A DNA stretch of 23,153 nucleotides from Actinomycetales bacterium UBA1416 (GCA_002304945.1 DBPQ01000049.1:1-23153); one strand, 5' to 3'; positions 6,989-14,359 are shown, counted from the first letter of the stretch. A program made the numbers and translations. The notes: generated by a model from the sequence alone, not told the origin.

Positions 6989-8604
6989 AGCACGTCCTCC
7001 CCGATCTCGAGGTCCTCCACCGGACGGACCGCCGGCCGCTCCTGCACGGCCCGTTCGTCGTCGCGCAGCATCCGGATCAGGGACACGCGCTCGCCGCGCC
7101 GGCCGGAGATCCGCGCCCACTGGTCGGGGTCGGTGCTGGCGCGGAGGTCCTCGTTCTCCCGCAACTCCTGGGCGAGCCCGTCCAGGACGTGGCGGGTCCG
7201 GAGCCCGCGTTCCCCGGTGGCGAGCAGGTCCTTGATGGCGGCCTTCTTGGCCCGGTCCACCACGTTCGCGATCAGGGCCCCGGACGCGAAGTCGCGCACG
7301 TGGAGGACCTCCTTCTCCCCGCTGGCGAGCGTCACCTCGACGTAGCGGTTCTCCGGCGTGGTGGCGTAGAGGCGCTCCACCGCCACGTCGATCATCGCGG
7401 CCACGGCGTCCGCGGGCGAGCCGTGGGCGGCCAGCTCGGCCTCGTGCAGCGGGAGGTCGGTCGTCAGGTACTTCGAGAGGATCGATCGGGCTCCCTCCTC
7501 GTCGGGACGTTCGATGCGGATCTTCAGGTCAAGGCGGCCCGGTCGGAGGATCGCCGGGTCGATCATGTCCTCACGGTTCGAGGCACCGATGATGATGACG
7601 TTCTCGAGTGCCTCCACCCCGTCCACCTCCGCGAGGAGCTGGGGCACGATCGTCGTCTCGACGTCCGAGGACACGCCGGCGCCCCGGATGCGGAAGAGGG
7701 ACTCCATCTCGTCGAAGAACACGATCACGGGCACGCCGCCGCGCGCCCGCTCCCTGGCCCGGGCGAAGATGACCCGGATCTGGCGTTCGGTCTCCCCCAC
7801 GAACTTGTTGAGCAGCTCGGGGCCCTTGATGTTGAGGAAGTACGCCTTCCCTTCCGGACCGCCGACGGTGCGGGCCAGCGACGTGGCAACGGCGCGGGCG
7901 ATCAGGGTCTTGCCGCAGCCGGGCGGGCCGTAGAGCAGCACGCCCTTCGGGGGCCGCAGCCCGTGCTCGCGGTACAGCTCCGGGTGGAGGAACGGCAACT
8001 CGACGGCGTCGCGGATCTGCTCGATCTGCGTCTCGAGCCCGCCGATGTCGCCGTAGTCGGTGTCCGGCTGCTCCTCGAGGATCAGGTCCTCGATCTCGGT
8101 GCGCTGCACGAACTCGGTGGCGAAGCCGGCGCGGACGTCGACGACGACGGCGTCGCCCATCCGCAGCGCCGCCCCCAGCAGGGGGCCAGCGAGGCGGAGG
8201 ACGCGTTCGTCGTCGGCCCGCAGCGCGACGAGGACGCGATCGCCGTCCAGCACCTCCCGGACCACCCCGACCTCGCCGTTGGCCTCGAAACCCGAGGCAG
8301 CGACCACGAGGAACTGCTCGTTGAGGCGCACCTCCTGCCCGGGACGCAGCGCGCCGAGCGGGAGGGTCGCGGCTACGGGGAGTCGCATCTTCCGGCCGGC
8401 CACGTACACGTCCGCCTCGCGTTCCTCGTGGTGTGCCGCGGCGAACACCCCGTAGGAGGAGGGGGCTCGCATCGCCTGGTCGAGCTGGTCCTGCAGCTCC
8501 ACCAGGCGGCGGCGCGCCGTGGTGAGCGCATCGGCCAGGCGGTCGTTCTTGGCGGCCAGCGAGATGAGCTGCTGCTCCAGCTCCTGGCTGTTCCTCTCAG
8601 GCAT
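6985..8604 (-). CDS. arc: AAA+ ATPase ARC (Mpa-type), proteasome-free form
   Basis: ARC is a hexameric ring ATPase that captures Pup through an N-terminal coiled coil and unfolds the tagged protein. The 539 residues show the coiled coil at about 5-46, two OB-fold domains at about 60-175, and an AAA module. The module has Walker A GPPGCGKT (226-233), pore loop KFVGE (267-271), Walker B VIVFFDE (293-299) and sensor-1 N343 (GASNRED). The C-terminus ends EIGEDVL, with no penultimate Tyr. The GQYL-type tail that docks mycobacterial Mpa on the 20S core is therefore missing, and the protein is shorter than Mpa (about 609 aa) and close to corynebacterial ARC. The ATG at 8604 has GGAGGG 7 nt upstream and overlaps trmI by 8 nt. 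Confidence 0.95.
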   Translation of the reverse strand: MPERNSQELEQQLISLAAKNDRLADALTTARRRLVELQDQLDQAMRAPSSYGVFAAAHHEEREADVYVAGRKMRLPVAATLPLGALRPGQEVRLNEQFLVVAASGFEANGEVGVVREVLDGDRVLVALRADDERVLRLAGPLLGAALRMGDAVVVDVRAGFATEFVQRTEIEDLILEEQPDTDYGDIGGLETQIEQIRDAVELPFLHPELYREHGLRPPKGVLLYGPPGCGKTLIARAVATSLARTVGGPEGKAYFLNIKGPELLNKFVGETERQIRVIFARARERARGGVPVIVFFDEMESLFRIRGAGVSSDVETTIVPQLLAEVDGVEALENVIIIGASNREDMIDPAILRPGRLDLKIRIERPDEEGARSILSKYLTTDLPLHEAELAAHGSPADAVAAMIDVAVERLYATTPENRYVEVTLASGEKEVLHVRDFASGALIANVVDRAKKAAIKDLLATGERGLRTRHVLDGLAQELRENEDLRASTDPDQWARISGRRGERVSLIRMLRDDERAVQERPAVRPVEDLEIGEDVL

Positions 8605-9640
8605 CGTCCCGCCCTCCGGTGGTGGCATCGTCGTAGGCGGCGCGGGCGTCGAGGTCCCGCCGGACGCGCCGCACCTTGCGCTCCGAGGTGGTCCGCTCCC
8701 CGAGGGCCTCCGGCGTCCACGCCTCGCCGGTGGGAGGTGCGGCCTCCTCGGCGGCGGCGCGGGCGCCGGGTGCGGGACGGCGCACCCGTTGGGGCGGGAT
8801 GGTTCCGGGGGCGAGCCGGCGGGCCGTGACGAGGAACCCCGTGTGGCCGACCATCCGGTGGTCGGGCCGCACGGCGAGTCCCTCGACGTGCCAGGTGCGG
8901 AGCATGGTCTCCCACGCCTGAGGCTCGGTGAAGCCGCCGTTCGCCCGCAGGTCCTCCACGAAGCGTGAGAGCTGCGTGGTGGTGGCCACGTAGGCGAGCA
9001 CCACGCCACCCGGGACGAGCGCCCTGGCGACGGTGTCGATGTTCTCCCAGGGGGCGAGCATGTCGAGGACCACGCGGTCGACGCCCGCGTCCGCGACGAC
9101 GGTCGGCAGGACGTCGGCGAGGTCTCCGACGTGCACCTCCCACGCCGGGTGGTCCGCACCGAACCAGGCCCGCACGTTGGCGCGGGCGATCTCGGCGAAG
9201 TCGGCGCGGCGCTCGATGCTGACGAGCCGCCCGCCGACGCCGATCGTGTTGAGGAGGCTCGCGGCGAGTGCCCCGGACCCGACACCCGCCTCGGCGACGA
9301 CGGCGCCGGAGAAGATGTCCGCCATCTGCACGATCTGCCCGGAGTCCTTGGGGTAGATGATGGCGGCACCGCGAGGCATGCCCATCACGTAGTCCGCCAG
9401 GAGCGGCCGCAGGACGAGGTACTCGTGGTCCTCCGCCGTGCGCACGACGCTGCCGTCCGGACGCCCGATGATGTCCGCGTGGTCGATGCCGCCGCGGTGG
9501 GTGTGGAAGTGCCCGTCGTCCCGCAGCTGGATCGTGTGCATCCTGCCCTTGGCGTCGGTGAGCTGGACCCGGTCGCCGGCGCGGAGGGGTCCGCGCCGGG
9601 CTGCGGGCCCGATGGACGTGGGGGTGGTGGGCTCGGTCAC
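8597..9640 (-). CDS. trmI: tRNA (adenine-58-N1)-methyltransferase
   Basis: TrmI uses S-adenosylmethionine to make m1A58 in the T-loop of tRNAs, stabilising their fold. The 347-residue protein has an N-terminal beta-domain (RAGDRVQLTDAKGRMHTIQL). A Rossmann methyltransferase follows, with motif I AEAGVGSGALAASL, the acidic VSIERRADF loop and VVLDMLAPWE, characteristic of TrmI. The C-terminal extension (about 60 residues, rich in Ala, Arg and Pro) is longer than the catalytic core needs. It is the first gene of the run trmI-arc-dop-pup-pafA-fkbp, the same neighbour order as at the mycobacterial mpa locus. The GTG at 9640 lacks a clear ribosome site and lies 8 nt after TAGGCT, so it may be leaderless. 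Confidence 0.94.
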   Translation of the reverse strand: MTEPTTPTSIGPAARRGPLRAGDRVQLTDAKGRMHTIQLRDDGHFHTHRGGIDHADIIGRPDGSVVRTAEDHEYLVLRPLLADYVMGMPRGAAIIYPKDSGQIVQMADIFSGAVVAEAGVGSGALAASLLNTIGVGGRLVSIERRADFAEIARANVRAWFGADHPAWEVHVGDLADVLPTVVADAGVDRVVLDMLAPWENIDTVARALVPGGVVLAYVATTTQLSRFVEDLRANGGFTEPQAWETMLRTWHVEGLAVRPDHRMVGHTGFLVTARRLAPGTIPPQRVRRPAPGARAAAEEAAPPTGEAWTPEALGERTTSERKVRRVRRDLDARAAYDDATTGGRDDA

Positions 9641-9648
9641 GAGGGACG

Positions 9649-9654
9649 AGCCTA
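9649..9654 (-). promoter_or_regulatory. Candidate -10 of the trmI-pupylation operon
   Basis: TAGGCT at 9654-9649 ends 8 nt before the trmI GTG. Its first three bases are the TAG stop codon of the M50 protease gene upstream, so the stop codon and the promoter element share sequence. The spacing fits a leaderless or nearly leaderless start. It is inferred from its match to the same element before other genes in this window. Confidence 0.4.
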
Positions 9655-10692
9655 CCGCCTGAGGTACTGGGCGAGCTGTGCCACGGACCCCGTCCAGAGG
9701 CCCTGGCCGTCCGACAGCACCACCGTGTCGCCGTGCCGGGAGGCGCGCCCCAGCGCCGCGACGGCGTCGGCCCCCACCGGTACGCGGAGCACCGATTCCG
9801 GGGCGACGGCCCGGGCCACGGCACTGACGGGGAGCCCGGGGTCGGCTCCCTGCTGCAGGGCCTCGATGGTCACAAGGGCGACGGGCCGGCCCGCGTCCAG
9901 GACGACGGCGCCGGTGGGTGGGACGTCACCGACGCGTGCGCCGGCGTCGACGGCCTGGGCGGGAACCATCCACCGGCGCAGGTCGACGTCGGCGACCTGC
10001 TGGCGGGCCCGCGCGACCCGGACGGACTGTGTGGCGCCCTGCCACAGGAAGAGGGAGATGAGGAGTGCCCACAGGTTCGCGGAACCCCCGCCCGCGAGCA
10101 GGGGCACGAGCCCGTAGGCGGCGACGGCGAGGGCGAGGCCCTGGCCGAGGCGTCCGGCGAGGAGCATCCCGCTGTCACGGCGCCCGGTCACGGCCCAGCC
10201 GAGCGCGTGCACGAGGTGCCCCCCGTCCATCGGCAGGCCCGGCAGGAGGTTGAAGGCCCCGAGGGCGAGGTTGACCCACGCGAGCGGCGCGAGGATCCAG
10301 AATGGCTCACCCCGCAGTGCGATGAGCAGCAGCCGGACGACCAGGGCCAGCACCAGGTTGGCGGCCGGGCCCGCAGCGGCGATCAGCGCCATGTCCCGTG
10401 GCCGGGCCTCCGGTCCGCGGAAGGTCGTGTGACCACCCCAGAGCGTGAGGGTGTAGGCCTCGGGGGGCCGGTGCAGGAGCCGGCCCGCCAGGCCGTGGCT
10501 CACCTCGTGGACCAGCACCGAGCCGAACAGGCCGAACACGGCGATGATCGAGTACCCCACCGCCTGTGCCAGGGGCATCGCGGACACGAGACCCGTCAGG
10601 TAGAACGCGCCGAGGACGAGGACCCCGATGGGCCAGGACCGTGCGAGGAACAGGGGTGTCCCGCCGATGCGTCCGATGCGCCAACCCGTCAC
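9652..10692 (-). CDS. Site-2-protease family intramembrane metalloprotease (M50)
   Basis: This polytopic membrane zinc protease has 346 residues. It has a hydrophobic N-terminal half with several segments, the zinc-binding motif VHEVSH (H62, E63, H66) in a membrane helix, and the second conserved motif NLLPGLPMDGGH, whose D156 is the third ligand. The soluble part after about residue 230 (PTGAVVLDAGRPVALVT onward) resembles a degenerate CBS-domain pair, as in the rip3-like S2P group of actinobacteria. Such enzymes cut membrane-bound regulators, but the substrate here is unknown. The GTG at 10692 is preferred over long upstream starts because homology begins at TGWRIGRIGGTPLF and TACGCT ends 6 nt before it. 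It is divergent from the nuclease gene. Confidence 0.9.
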   Translation of the reverse strand: MTGWRIGRIGGTPLFLARSWPIGVLVLGAFYLTGLVSAMPLAQAVGYSIIAVFGLFGSVLVHEVSHGLAGRLLHRPPEAYTLTLWGGHTTFRGPEARPRDMALIAAAGPAANLVLALVVRLLLIALRGEPFWILAPLAWVNLALGAFNLLPGLPMDGGHLVHALGWAVTGRRDSGMLLAGRLGQGLALAVAAYGLVPLLAGGGSANLWALLISLFLWQGATQSVRVARARQQVADVDLRRWMVPAQAVDAGARVGDVPPTGAVVLDAGRPVALVTIEALQQGADPGLPVSAVARAVAPESVLRVPVGADAVAALGRASRHGDTVVLSDGQGLWTGSVAQLAQYLRR

Positions 10693-10768
10693 GTCCCCAG
10701 CGTACGTGGTGTGCCACCGTCCACAGGCTTCGAGGATCGTGACGGGGGCGCGGGTTACCGTGGAGGAC
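10693..10768. promoter_or_regulatory. Divergent leaderless promoter region, M50 protease / nuclease
   Basis: On the minus strand TACGCT (10704-10699) precedes the protease GTG by 6 nt. On the plus strand TACCGT (10756-10761) precedes the nuclease GTG by 7 nt. Both match the TANNNT-N6-7-RTG arrangement of actinobacterial leaderless genes. No strong -35 or operator was recognised between them. Confidence 0.45.
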
Positions 10769-11605
10769 GTGAGACGCGCCGCCATGTCACCCTCCCGGGT
10801 CAGGGACTTCCAGCAGTGCCCCCTGAAGTTCCGGTACCGCACCGTCGACCGCCTGCCCGAGCCCCCGAGCACCGCGGCACTGCGGGGGACGCTCGTGCAC
10901 GCCGTCCTCGAGCGGTTGTTCGACCTGCCGGCGGCGGGGCGGACGGAGGCCTCCGCCCTGGCGCTCCTCGATCCGCAGTGGGCCACCCTCCTCGCGCGGG
11001 AACCCGAACTCCTGCGCCTCTTCACCACCGAGGACGACGTCGCGGCCTGGCTCGCCCAGTGCCGCGCCCTGATCTCCACCTACTTCCGGATGGAGAATCC
11101 CCGCCGGCTCGAGCCGGACGCCCGGGAACTCCTCGTGGAGGTGGAGATCGCCGACGGGATCCTCCTGCGTGGCTACATCGACCGGGTGGACCGCGCCGCC
11201 ACGGGGGCTGTCCGGCTCGTGGACTACAAGACGGGCAGGTCCCCGTCCGAGCGGTTCAGCGCGGAGGCCCTCTTCCAGATGCGCTTCTACGCGCTCATGG
11301 TGTGGCGGCTTGAGGGTACGCCGCCGAGCCGCCTCCAGCTCGTGTACCTGGGGGACGGGCGCACCCTCACGCTCGATCCGCACCCGGAGGACCTGGTCTC
11401 CTTCGAGAACGACCTCACGGGGTGGTGGGACCGGATCGAGGCGGCGGCCCGCTCCGGCGAATTTCCCGCCCGGAGGTCCGCGCTCTGCCCCTGGTGTTCC
11501 TTCCAGTCCCTCTGCCCGGCGTTCGGCGGTCAGGTCCCGCCCGTCCCGGAGGAGGGGATCAGTGCGCTGCTCGGGGTGCGCCGGCCTGCCACTGTCGGTG
11601 GATGA
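10769..11605 (+). CDS. RecB-family PD-(D/E)XK nuclease with Fe-S cluster motif
   Basis: This 278-residue stand-alone protein resembles the C-terminal nuclease domain of AddB and the Cas4 nucleases. Seen in order: C17 in DFQQCPLKF, the helix GTLVHAVLERLF with its metal-binding His, ELLVEVEI, GYIDRVDR, the catalytic VDYKTGR, and QMRFYALMVW. C240-x2-C243-x5-C249 follows near the C-terminus. The four cysteines fit a 4Fe-4S cluster that staples the fold. It is likely a DNA exonuclease in repair, but its partner is unknown. An equivalent gene sits near mpa and trmI in mycobacteria (Rv2119, from memory). GTG 10769 is leaderless-like and ATG 10784 is the alternative start. The 3' end overlaps the HAD gene by 47 bp. 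Confidence 0.88.
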   Translation: MRRAAMSPSRVRDFQQCPLKFRYRTVDRLPEPPSTAALRGTLVHAVLERLFDLPAAGRTEASALALLDPQWATLLAREPELLRLFTTEDDVAAWLAQCRALISTYFRMENPRRLEPDARELLVEVEIADGILLRGYIDRVDRAATGAVRLVDYKTGRSPSERFSAEALFQMRFYALMVWRLEGTPPSRLQLVYLGDGRTLTLDPHPEDLVSFENDLTGWWDRIEAAARSGEFPARRSALCPWCSFQSLCPAFGGQVPPVPEEGISALLGVRRPATVGG

Positions 11606-12245
11606 CGGCGAGGTGGTCCGCCGTGACACCGTCGAGCGTGGGCAGCACGACGAGGACTTCGTCGCGTGGCACCTCCACCATGAACGGCACCGCCACGGGT
11701 GTGACGCCGGCGGCGAGGATCGCGCCCACCCCGGACGGGGAGTCCTCGATGGCCAGGCAGTGCGCCACCTCCAGGCCCAGGTGGTGCACCGCGTCGAGGT
11801 AGATCTGCGGGTCCGGCTTGCCACGTGGCACGGTGTCGCCGGTCCGGATGACGTCGAGGGTGCCCTCCGGGAATCCCTCCACGACGGCGTCCACGTAGCC
11901 GCCGACGCTCATGGTGACGAGCGCCTGCCGGATCCCCTCCGCACGCAGCTCCTCCATGAGCCGGACCACGCCGGGCCGGTACGGCACCCCCTCCGCCCGG
12001 ACCCGTGCCTGCATGCGCGTGACCATCTCATCGACGACCGCCCACACCGGCGCGTCCACCCCGCGCGCGATCAGCATCTCCGCCGTGCGGGCGAGCGGCT
12101 GCCCGACGGCGGCGAGGCCGTCGTCCTCCCCCCAGTCCGCGCCGTGCTCGGCAGCGATCTCCGATTCCGTGGCGATCCAGTAGCCCTCGGAGTCGACGAC
12201 GGTGCCGTCGAGGTCCCAGAGCACGGCCTTGAGGGGGTGGGTCAC
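11559..12245 (-). CDS. HAD-superfamily hydrolase (beta-phosphoglucomutase-like)
   Basis: This 228-residue cytosolic phosphatase or mutase of HAD subfamily I has motif I DLDGT at residues 11-15 (nucleophile D11, acid/base D13). It also has the helical cap, motif II as VTMSVGG, motif III lysine in GKPDPQIYLDAV, and motif IV CLAIEDSPSGV. These fit the beta-phosphoglucomutase/phosphoglycolate phosphatase group. The substrate cannot be named. The GTG start at 12245 directly abuts a perfect inverted repeat and has TAGGCT 6 nt upstream. Its 3' end overlaps that of the nuclease gene by 47 bp in convergent orientation. Confidence 0.9.
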   Translation of the reverse strand: MTHPLKAVLWDLDGTVVDSEGYWIATESEIAAEHGADWGEDDGLAAVGQPLARTAEMLIARGVDAPVWAVVDEMVTRMQARVRAEGVPYRPGVVRLMEELRAEGIRQALVTMSVGGYVDAVVEGFPEGTLDVIRTGDTVPRGKPDPQIYLDAVHHLGLEVAHCLAIEDSPSGVGAILAAGVTPVAVPFMVEVPRDEVLVVLPTLDGVTADHLAVIHRQWQAGAPRAAH

Positions 12246-12277
12246 GCCTCCAGCCTACCCAGACGTAGGCTGGAGGC
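12246..12277. promoter_or_regulatory. Perfect inverted repeat with mirror-image leaderless promoters
   Basis: The whole intergenic region is one 13-bp inverted repeat: GCCTCCAGCCTAC (12246-12258), spacer CCAGAC, GTAGGCTGGAGGC (12265-12277). Each arm, read outward, is TAGGCT then GGAGGC then a start codon: ATG 12278 for the PAC2 gene on the plus strand and GTG 12245 for the HAD gene on the minus strand. The -10 to start distance is 6 nt on both sides. The sequence symmetry is exact; promoter function is inferred from the repeated TANNNT-N6-RTG pattern. It could equally serve as an operator or form a cruciform. Confidence 0.65.
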
Positions 12278-13108
12278 ATGGGGCACGACGCGAACCAGCC
12301 ACCCGTGATGATCGCCGCCTTCGAGGGCTGGAACGACGCGGGGAACGCCGCCACGGCCGTGATCGACCTGCTCATCGACGTGTGGGAGGCGGACGAGCTC
12401 GACGCCCTGGACGCGCAGGACTACTACGACTTCCAGGTGAACCGTCCGGTGATGGAACGAGACGAGGAGGGTGTGCGCCGTCTCCTCTGGCCGGGAACCG
12501 TCCTGTGGTCCGCCACCATGCCGTCGGGCAGGCAGGCCCTGCTGGTGCGGGGCCTCGAACCGTCGTTCCGGTGGCGTGACTTCGTGCACGAACTGCTGGA
12601 GACGGCCCGTGCGGCAGGGGTGCGGGAGATCCTCCTGCTCGGTGCCCTGCTCGCCGACGTGCCGCACACCCGTGCCCTGCCGGCCCTGGCGACCTCCTCG
12701 AGCGAGCGGGTGCGGCGGACGCTGGCGCTGCGCGAGTCCGACTACGAGGGCCCTGCGGGCATCGTCGGGGTGCTCGACACGATGGCGGGTGAGGGCGGCT
12801 TCGAGCCGGTGAGCGTGTGGGTCTCCGTGCCGCACTACATCGCCGACCCGCCCTCGCCGAAGGCATCGCTGACGCTGCTGCGCGAACTCACCGGCCTGCT
12901 GGACGAGGAGGTGGACATCGCCGAGCTCGCCGAGGAGGCCGAGTCCTGGGAGGCGGGCGTCAGCGAACTGGCGGAGGAGAACCCGGACGTCGCCGGGTAC
13001 GTGGCCCAGCTCGAGAAGACCCGCGACACCGCCGAGTCGCCCGAGGCGACCGGCGAGGCGCTCGCGCGCGAGTTCGAACGCTACCTCCGCCGGCGCGGCC
13101 GGTCCTGA
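12278..13108 (+). CDS. PAC2-family protein
   Basis: This 276-residue cytosolic protein of the PAC2 family is named after a eukaryotic proteasome assembly chaperone. Family features are the start PPVMIAAFEGWNDAGNAATAVIDLL, then DFQVNRPV, the central ILLLGALLADVPHTR, and YEGPAGIVGVLD followed by SVWVSVPHYIADPPSPKASLTLLREL. Residues about 205-250 are acidic and helical. Bacterial members have no settled function, and Rv2125 of Mycobacterium is a relative. It is interesting in a region with pupylation genes but no 20S subunits. The start abuts the inverted repeat and follows TAGGCT by 6 nt. The last 28 bp overlap the 3' end of mshC. Confidence 0.88.
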   Translation: MGHDANQPPVMIAAFEGWNDAGNAATAVIDLLIDVWEADELDALDAQDYYDFQVNRPVMERDEEGVRRLLWPGTVLWSATMPSGRQALLVRGLEPSFRWRDFVHELLETARAAGVREILLLGALLADVPHTRALPALATSSSERVRRTLALRESDYEGPAGIVGVLDTMAGEGGFEPVSVWVSVPHYIADPPSPKASLTLLRELTGLLDEEVDIAELAEEAESWEAGVSELAEENPDVAGYVAQLEKTRDTAESPEATGEALAREFERYLRRRGRS

Positions 13109-14310
13109 AGGTCGACGCCGAGGAGGGCGTCCACGGCGGCGACGGCGTGGGCGTCGGACAGCGCCTCGTCGTCGCCGGCCAGCACCCGCCCGGCCCACGC
13201 GTCGACGGCCGCCAGGGCGGCCGGACTGTCGAGGTCGTCCGCGAGCGCGGTGGCGATCGAGCGTGCCAGCGGTGAACCGCTGCCGGCCGGACGGGTGGCG
13301 TGCGCCGCCGCCCGCCACCGGTCCAGCCGGCCGCGCGCGGCCTCGATGTCCGCGGGGTGCCACTCCCAGTCGGACCGCCAGTGGTGGCCGGCAAGGGCGA
13401 GGCGCAGCGCCGCCGGGTCCGCGCCACCGGCGAGCAACCGGGAGACGAACTCCAGGTTGCCGCGCGACTTGCTCATCTTCTCCCCGTCGAGGGAGACCAT
13501 GCCGGCGTGCATCGTGAGCACGCCCTCGCCGTGACCGAGCGCCCGCAGGTGGGAGGCGGACATGTGGTGGTGGGGGAACGCGAGGTCGCTGCCCCCGCCC
13601 GTGATCGTGGGAGCGCCGCCGAGGTGGTGAGCGGCGATGGCCGCGCACTCGATGTGCCAGCCGGGCCGGCCCCGGCCGAGGGGACCGCCCTCCCAGGCGG
13701 GCTCCCCCGGCCGCTCGGCGCGCCACAGCAGCGGGTCGAGGGGGGACCGCTTCCCGGGGCGCTCCGGGTCGCCGCCCCGTTCGGCGAACATTGCGACGGC
13801 GTCGCCCGCCGGCACGGGCAGGCGCTCGTGGAACGAGGTGTCCTCCTCCACCGCGGCGTAGACATCTCCCGAAGCGGGCAGCCGATAGGCCGCTCCAGCC
13901 GCGAGGAGACGGGCGACGGCGTCGACGACGAGGGGGATCGACTCGACCACGCCGACCCAGGCGTCCGGCGGCAGGATGCGCAGTGCCGCCATGTCGGCGG
14001 CGAACAGCTCGACCTGGGAGGCGGCCAGCTCCCGCCAGTCGACGCCGGTCGCCGCGGCGCGCTCCAGCAACGGGTCGTCGACGTCGGTGACGTTCTGCAC
14101 GTGGCGCACGTGGCCGCCCGTCACCGTGAGGATCCGGACGAGGTGGTCGAAGGTGAGGTAGGTGTGGGCGTGACCGAGATGGGTGGCGTCGTACGGAGTG
14201 ATCCCGCAGGTGTACAGCGCCACCTCACGAGGCAGCGTGAGCCCGCCGATCCTCGGAACCACGTCGAGGACGGGCAGCGGGGGCAGGGTCACGGTCGTCC
14301 AGCGGTCCAC
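13081..14310 (-). CDS. mshC: L-cysteine:1D-myo-inositol 2-amino-2-deoxy-glucopyranoside ligase
   Basis: MshC joins cysteine to GlcN-Ins with ATP, the penultimate step of mycothiol synthesis. It is a cysteinyl-tRNA synthetase paralogue without the tRNA-binding domains. The 409-residue length fits MshC. LYTCGITPYDATHLGHAHTYL holds zinc ligand C35 and the HIGH-like HLGH (44-47). WHIECAA (C222) and FPHHHM supply the other ligands, and GEKMSKS (276-282) is the KMSKS loop. The CGITPYDATHLGHA wording separates it from true CysS (typically CGPTVYD). GTG 14310 follows TAGTCT by 6 nt, a leaderless-type start. It overlaps the PAC2 gene tail-to-tail and diverges from the aldo/keto reductase gene. Confidence 0.95.
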   Translation of the reverse strand: MDRWTTVTLPPLPVLDVVPRIGGLTLPREVALYTCGITPYDATHLGHAHTYLTFDHLVRILTVTGGHVRHVQNVTDVDDPLLERAAATGVDWRELAASQVELFAADMAALRILPPDAWVGVVESIPLVVDAVARLLAAGAAYRLPASGDVYAAVEEDTSFHERLPVPAGDAVAMFAERGGDPERPGKRSPLDPLLWRAERPGEPAWEGGPLGRGRPGWHIECAAIAAHHLGGAPTITGGGSDLAFPHHHMSASHLRALGHGEGVLTMHAGMVSLDGEKMSKSRGNLEFVSRLLAGGADPAALRLALAGHHWRSDWEWHPADIEAARGRLDRWRAAAHATRPAGSGSPLARSIATALADDLDSPAALAAVDAWAGRVLAGDDEALSDAHAVAAVDALLGVDLQDRPRRRR

Positions 14311-14359
14311 CCGGGAAGACTACCCGTCGCCGTGCGACGCGCACGGATAGGGTGTCGGC
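14311..14359. promoter_or_regulatory. Divergent leaderless promoters mshC / aldo-keto reductase, with inverted repeat
   Basis: On the minus strand TAGTCT (14322-14317) lies 6 nt before the mshC GTG. On the plus strand TAGGGT (14348-14353) lies 6 nt before the reductase ATG. Between them is an inverted repeat CCGTGCG-ACG-CGCACGG (14330-14346), placed where both -35 regions would fall. The repeat may be an operator. Short GC arms occur by chance in DNA this rich in GC. Confidence 0.5.

Noticed and set aside
5288..7345. Long plus-strand open frame opposite pup and dop
   Set aside because: It is antisense to dop with its conserved motifs, and shows only GC-biased composition and no recognisable domain.
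8605..9369. N-terminal extension of ARC to 794 residues
   Set aside because: The extension lies in trmI in another frame. The coiled coil begins at the ATG 8604, which has a good ribosome site.
11559..11605. Possible frameshift or misassembly at the overlapping ends of the nuclease and HAD genes
   Set aside because: Both frames stay intact with family motifs up to or near the overlap, and a similar overlap occurs at PAC2/mshC, so real overlapping genes are the simpler reading.
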